A DNA stretch of 23,455 nt from JBHHYS01 sp046757645. Lineage in GTDB: Bacteria > Acidobacteriota > Terriglobia > Acidiferrales > 2-02-FULL-67-57. The stretch covers positions 1-23,455 of the forward strand of contig JBHHYS010000038.1 of NCBI GenBank assembly GCA_046757645.1, read 5' to 3'. The notes beneath the pieces were generated by a model, which had not been told where the DNA came from, searched no databases, and saw only the letters and a program-made list of their open reading frames with translations. Every line of letters starts with the position of its first letter. The stretch's first letter is position 1. Positions 22,347 through 23,455 of this stretch are shown piece after piece. The translations under genes and the position numbers were made by a program.

Positions 22347-23455
22347 CTCCCGCAGCCTGCGCCCCGGCGACCTCTTCGCGGCCATCCCGGGCGAGAAAGT
22401 TGATGGGAACAATTTCATCCGGGAAGCTCTCGGCGCCGGCGCCGCTGCCATCTTGAGCGAACAGCCCCCGCAGCCGGAGGCGGGTGCCGCCTGGGTGCAG
22501 GTGCGCTCCATCCGCCGGGCGTTGGCGCAGGTGGCTGCCAACTTCTACGGCCACCCCGGGCGCGCCCTGAAACTCATCGGCATCACCGGTACCAACGGCA
22601 AGACCACCACCAGCTTCCTGCTCGAATCCATCCTCGGCCAGGCGGGCCACCGCGTGGGCCTGTTCGGCACGGTCGAATACCACACGGCCGCGGGCGTTCT
22701 TCCCGCCCGGCAAACCACCCCGGAGCCGGTTGACCTCCAGCGCTTCCTGGCTGAACTGCGGGAGGCCGGCGTGCGCTGGGTGGTCATGGAGGTTTCTTCG
22801 CACGGCTTGGCCCTCGACCGGGTTTACGCCTGCCCGTTCGCCGCGGCCGTCTTCACCAATCTGGCGCAAGACCACCTCGACTTCCACCAGACGATGGATA
22901 ACTACTTCAACGCCAAGAAGCAGCTTTTCCTCGGCTGCGGGGCACCGCCGCCCCCGGTTTGCGTCCTCAACGCCGATGAGCCGCGCCGTCGGGAGCTCGA
23001 GGCTATCTGCGGGGGCCAGGTCGTACTCTACAGCCTGCAGGCGAGCGCGGCTGCCGTCCGCGCCCTGCGCCCGCAGCTCAGCTTCTCCGGGATCGAGTTT
23101 ACTTTGGAAACGCCGGCAGGCAGCATCCCCATCCAGTCTCGCCTCGTCGGCAGCGCCAACCTCTCGAATCTCCTCGCCGCGGCCGCGACCGCCTACGCGG
23201 TGGGCCTGCCGCTCCAGAGCATCGCCGGCGGCATCCGGGCACTCGAGCGCATACCGGGTCGCTTTGAGCGCGTGGAGGCCAGCCAGCCTTTCGCGGTGGT
23301 GGTGGACTTCGCCCACACCGACCTGGCTTTCACCAATCTGCTGGAGACAGCGCGGGCGCTGACCCGAGGTCGCGTCCTCATCGTCTTTGGCAGCGGCGGT
23401 GACCGCGACCGCACCAAGCGGCCGGTGATGGGCGAAATCGCCGGCCGGCTGGCCG
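22261..23455 (+). CDS. murE: UDP-N-acetylmuramyl-tripeptide synthetase MurE (partial, runs off right edge)
   Basis: The frame is open from the ATG at 22261 to the window end (398 codons). MurE adds the third amino acid to UDP-MurNAc-L-Ala-D-Glu in the cytoplasm. Visible landmarks are SYDSR at 27-31, the ATP-binding GITGTNGKTTT at 107-117, TTPEPVDLQ, MEVSSHGLALDRV and the NLAQDHLDFH segment followed by NAKKQLF, where the carbamylated lysine lies in the family. Near the edge are AHTDLAFTNLL and VFGSGGDRDRTKRPVMGEIA. The motif that separates diaminopimelate from lysine enzymes (DNPR-type) is beyond the edge. AAGG lies about 9 bases before the ATG. The intact ftsI would end 29 bases upstream. Confidence 0.95.
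   Translation, partial: MRLEKLLEGVETLSVAGPRGGELRGISYDSRSLRPGDLFAAIPGEKVDGNNFIREALGAGAAAILSEQPPQPEAGAAWVQVRSIRRALAQVAANFYGHPGRALKLIGITGTNGKTTTSFLLESILGQAGHRVGLFGTVEYHTAAGVLPARQTTPEPVDLQRFLAELREAGVRWVVMEVSSHGLALDRVYACPFAAAVFTNLAQDHLDFHQTMDNYFNAKKQLFLGCGAPPPPVCVLNADEPRRRELEAICGGQVVLYSLQASAAAVRALRPQLSFSGIEFTLETPAGSIPIQSRLVGSANLSNLLAAAATAYAVGLPLQSIAGGIRALERIPGRFERVEASQPFAVVVDFAHTDLAFTNLLETARALTRGRVLIVFGSGGDRDRTKRPVMGEIAGRLA

Noticed and set aside
21946..23316. A 456-codon minus-strand open frame opposite ftsI and murE
   Set aside because: It is antisense to MurE, whose landmarks are unambiguous.

Overview
The window is GC-rich bacterial chromosome. Gene content suggests Acidobacteriota: an HD-GYP-type sensor, a MoxR/DUF58/transglutaminase set, a zinc-finger anti-sigma factor followed by a DUF3106 protein, an IPT/NHL-propeller protein, and dispersed copies of a CCTGAGCGAAGTCGAAGG-type repeat. 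No 16S or marker phylogeny is available, so this placement is an inference. There are no phage genes, no CRISPR array and no transposase. The window consists mainly of housekeeping and envelope genes, with one short stretch rich in repeats and gene remnants.

Layout. Positions 1-11334 are entirely on the minus strand. In transcription order they hold moxR, a DUF58 protein, a 73-aa unknown protein, mutY and a TgpA-like transglutaminase, ending in an intergenic terminator hairpin. Next come yacG, pgpA, an IPT/NHL protein, cinA and thpR, packed with overlaps or gaps of a few bases, and then a membrane Cache-HAMP sensor that runs off the left edge. At about 11340 the direction switches. A tRNA-Val(CAC) gene and everything after it lies on the plus strand: a DUF4149 membrane protein, a divergent YchF-like GTPase and a ZIP metal transporter (one operon); a secreted protein with a TonB-like C-terminus and its own good promoter; a decayed, repeat-rich stretch (15199-16075); an ECF sigma factor, anti-sigma factor and DUF3106 protein with two 4-base overlaps; and finally the start of the division and cell-wall (dcw) cluster, mraZ-rsmH-ftsL-ftsI-murE, cut by the right edge.

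How the genes work together. The right end builds septal peptidoglycan: MraZ regulates the cluster, RsmH methylates 16S rRNA, FtsL and FtsI form the septal synthase, and MurE adds the third residue of the stem peptide. The mra promoter carries three 10-bp-spaced MraZ boxes that start inside the -10 element. The middle is a membrane-stress-type regulon candidate. The left half combines phospholipid synthesis (PgpA), nucleotide and DNA quality control (CinA, MutY, YacG) and envelope modules.

Most notable: a one-base frameshift in the ftsI PASTA domain; a YchF-like GTPase with a broken G3 motif; a 134-bp element with perfect 11-bp terminal inverted repeats whose right end may supply the sigma-factor promoter; two matching gene-tail remnants around a small membrane ORF; and a dispersed repeat captured in frame in moxR. 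I found no convincing wholly new multi-gene system. The best candidates for something under-described are the sigma/anti-sigma/DUF3106 unit and the repeat-rich stretch.
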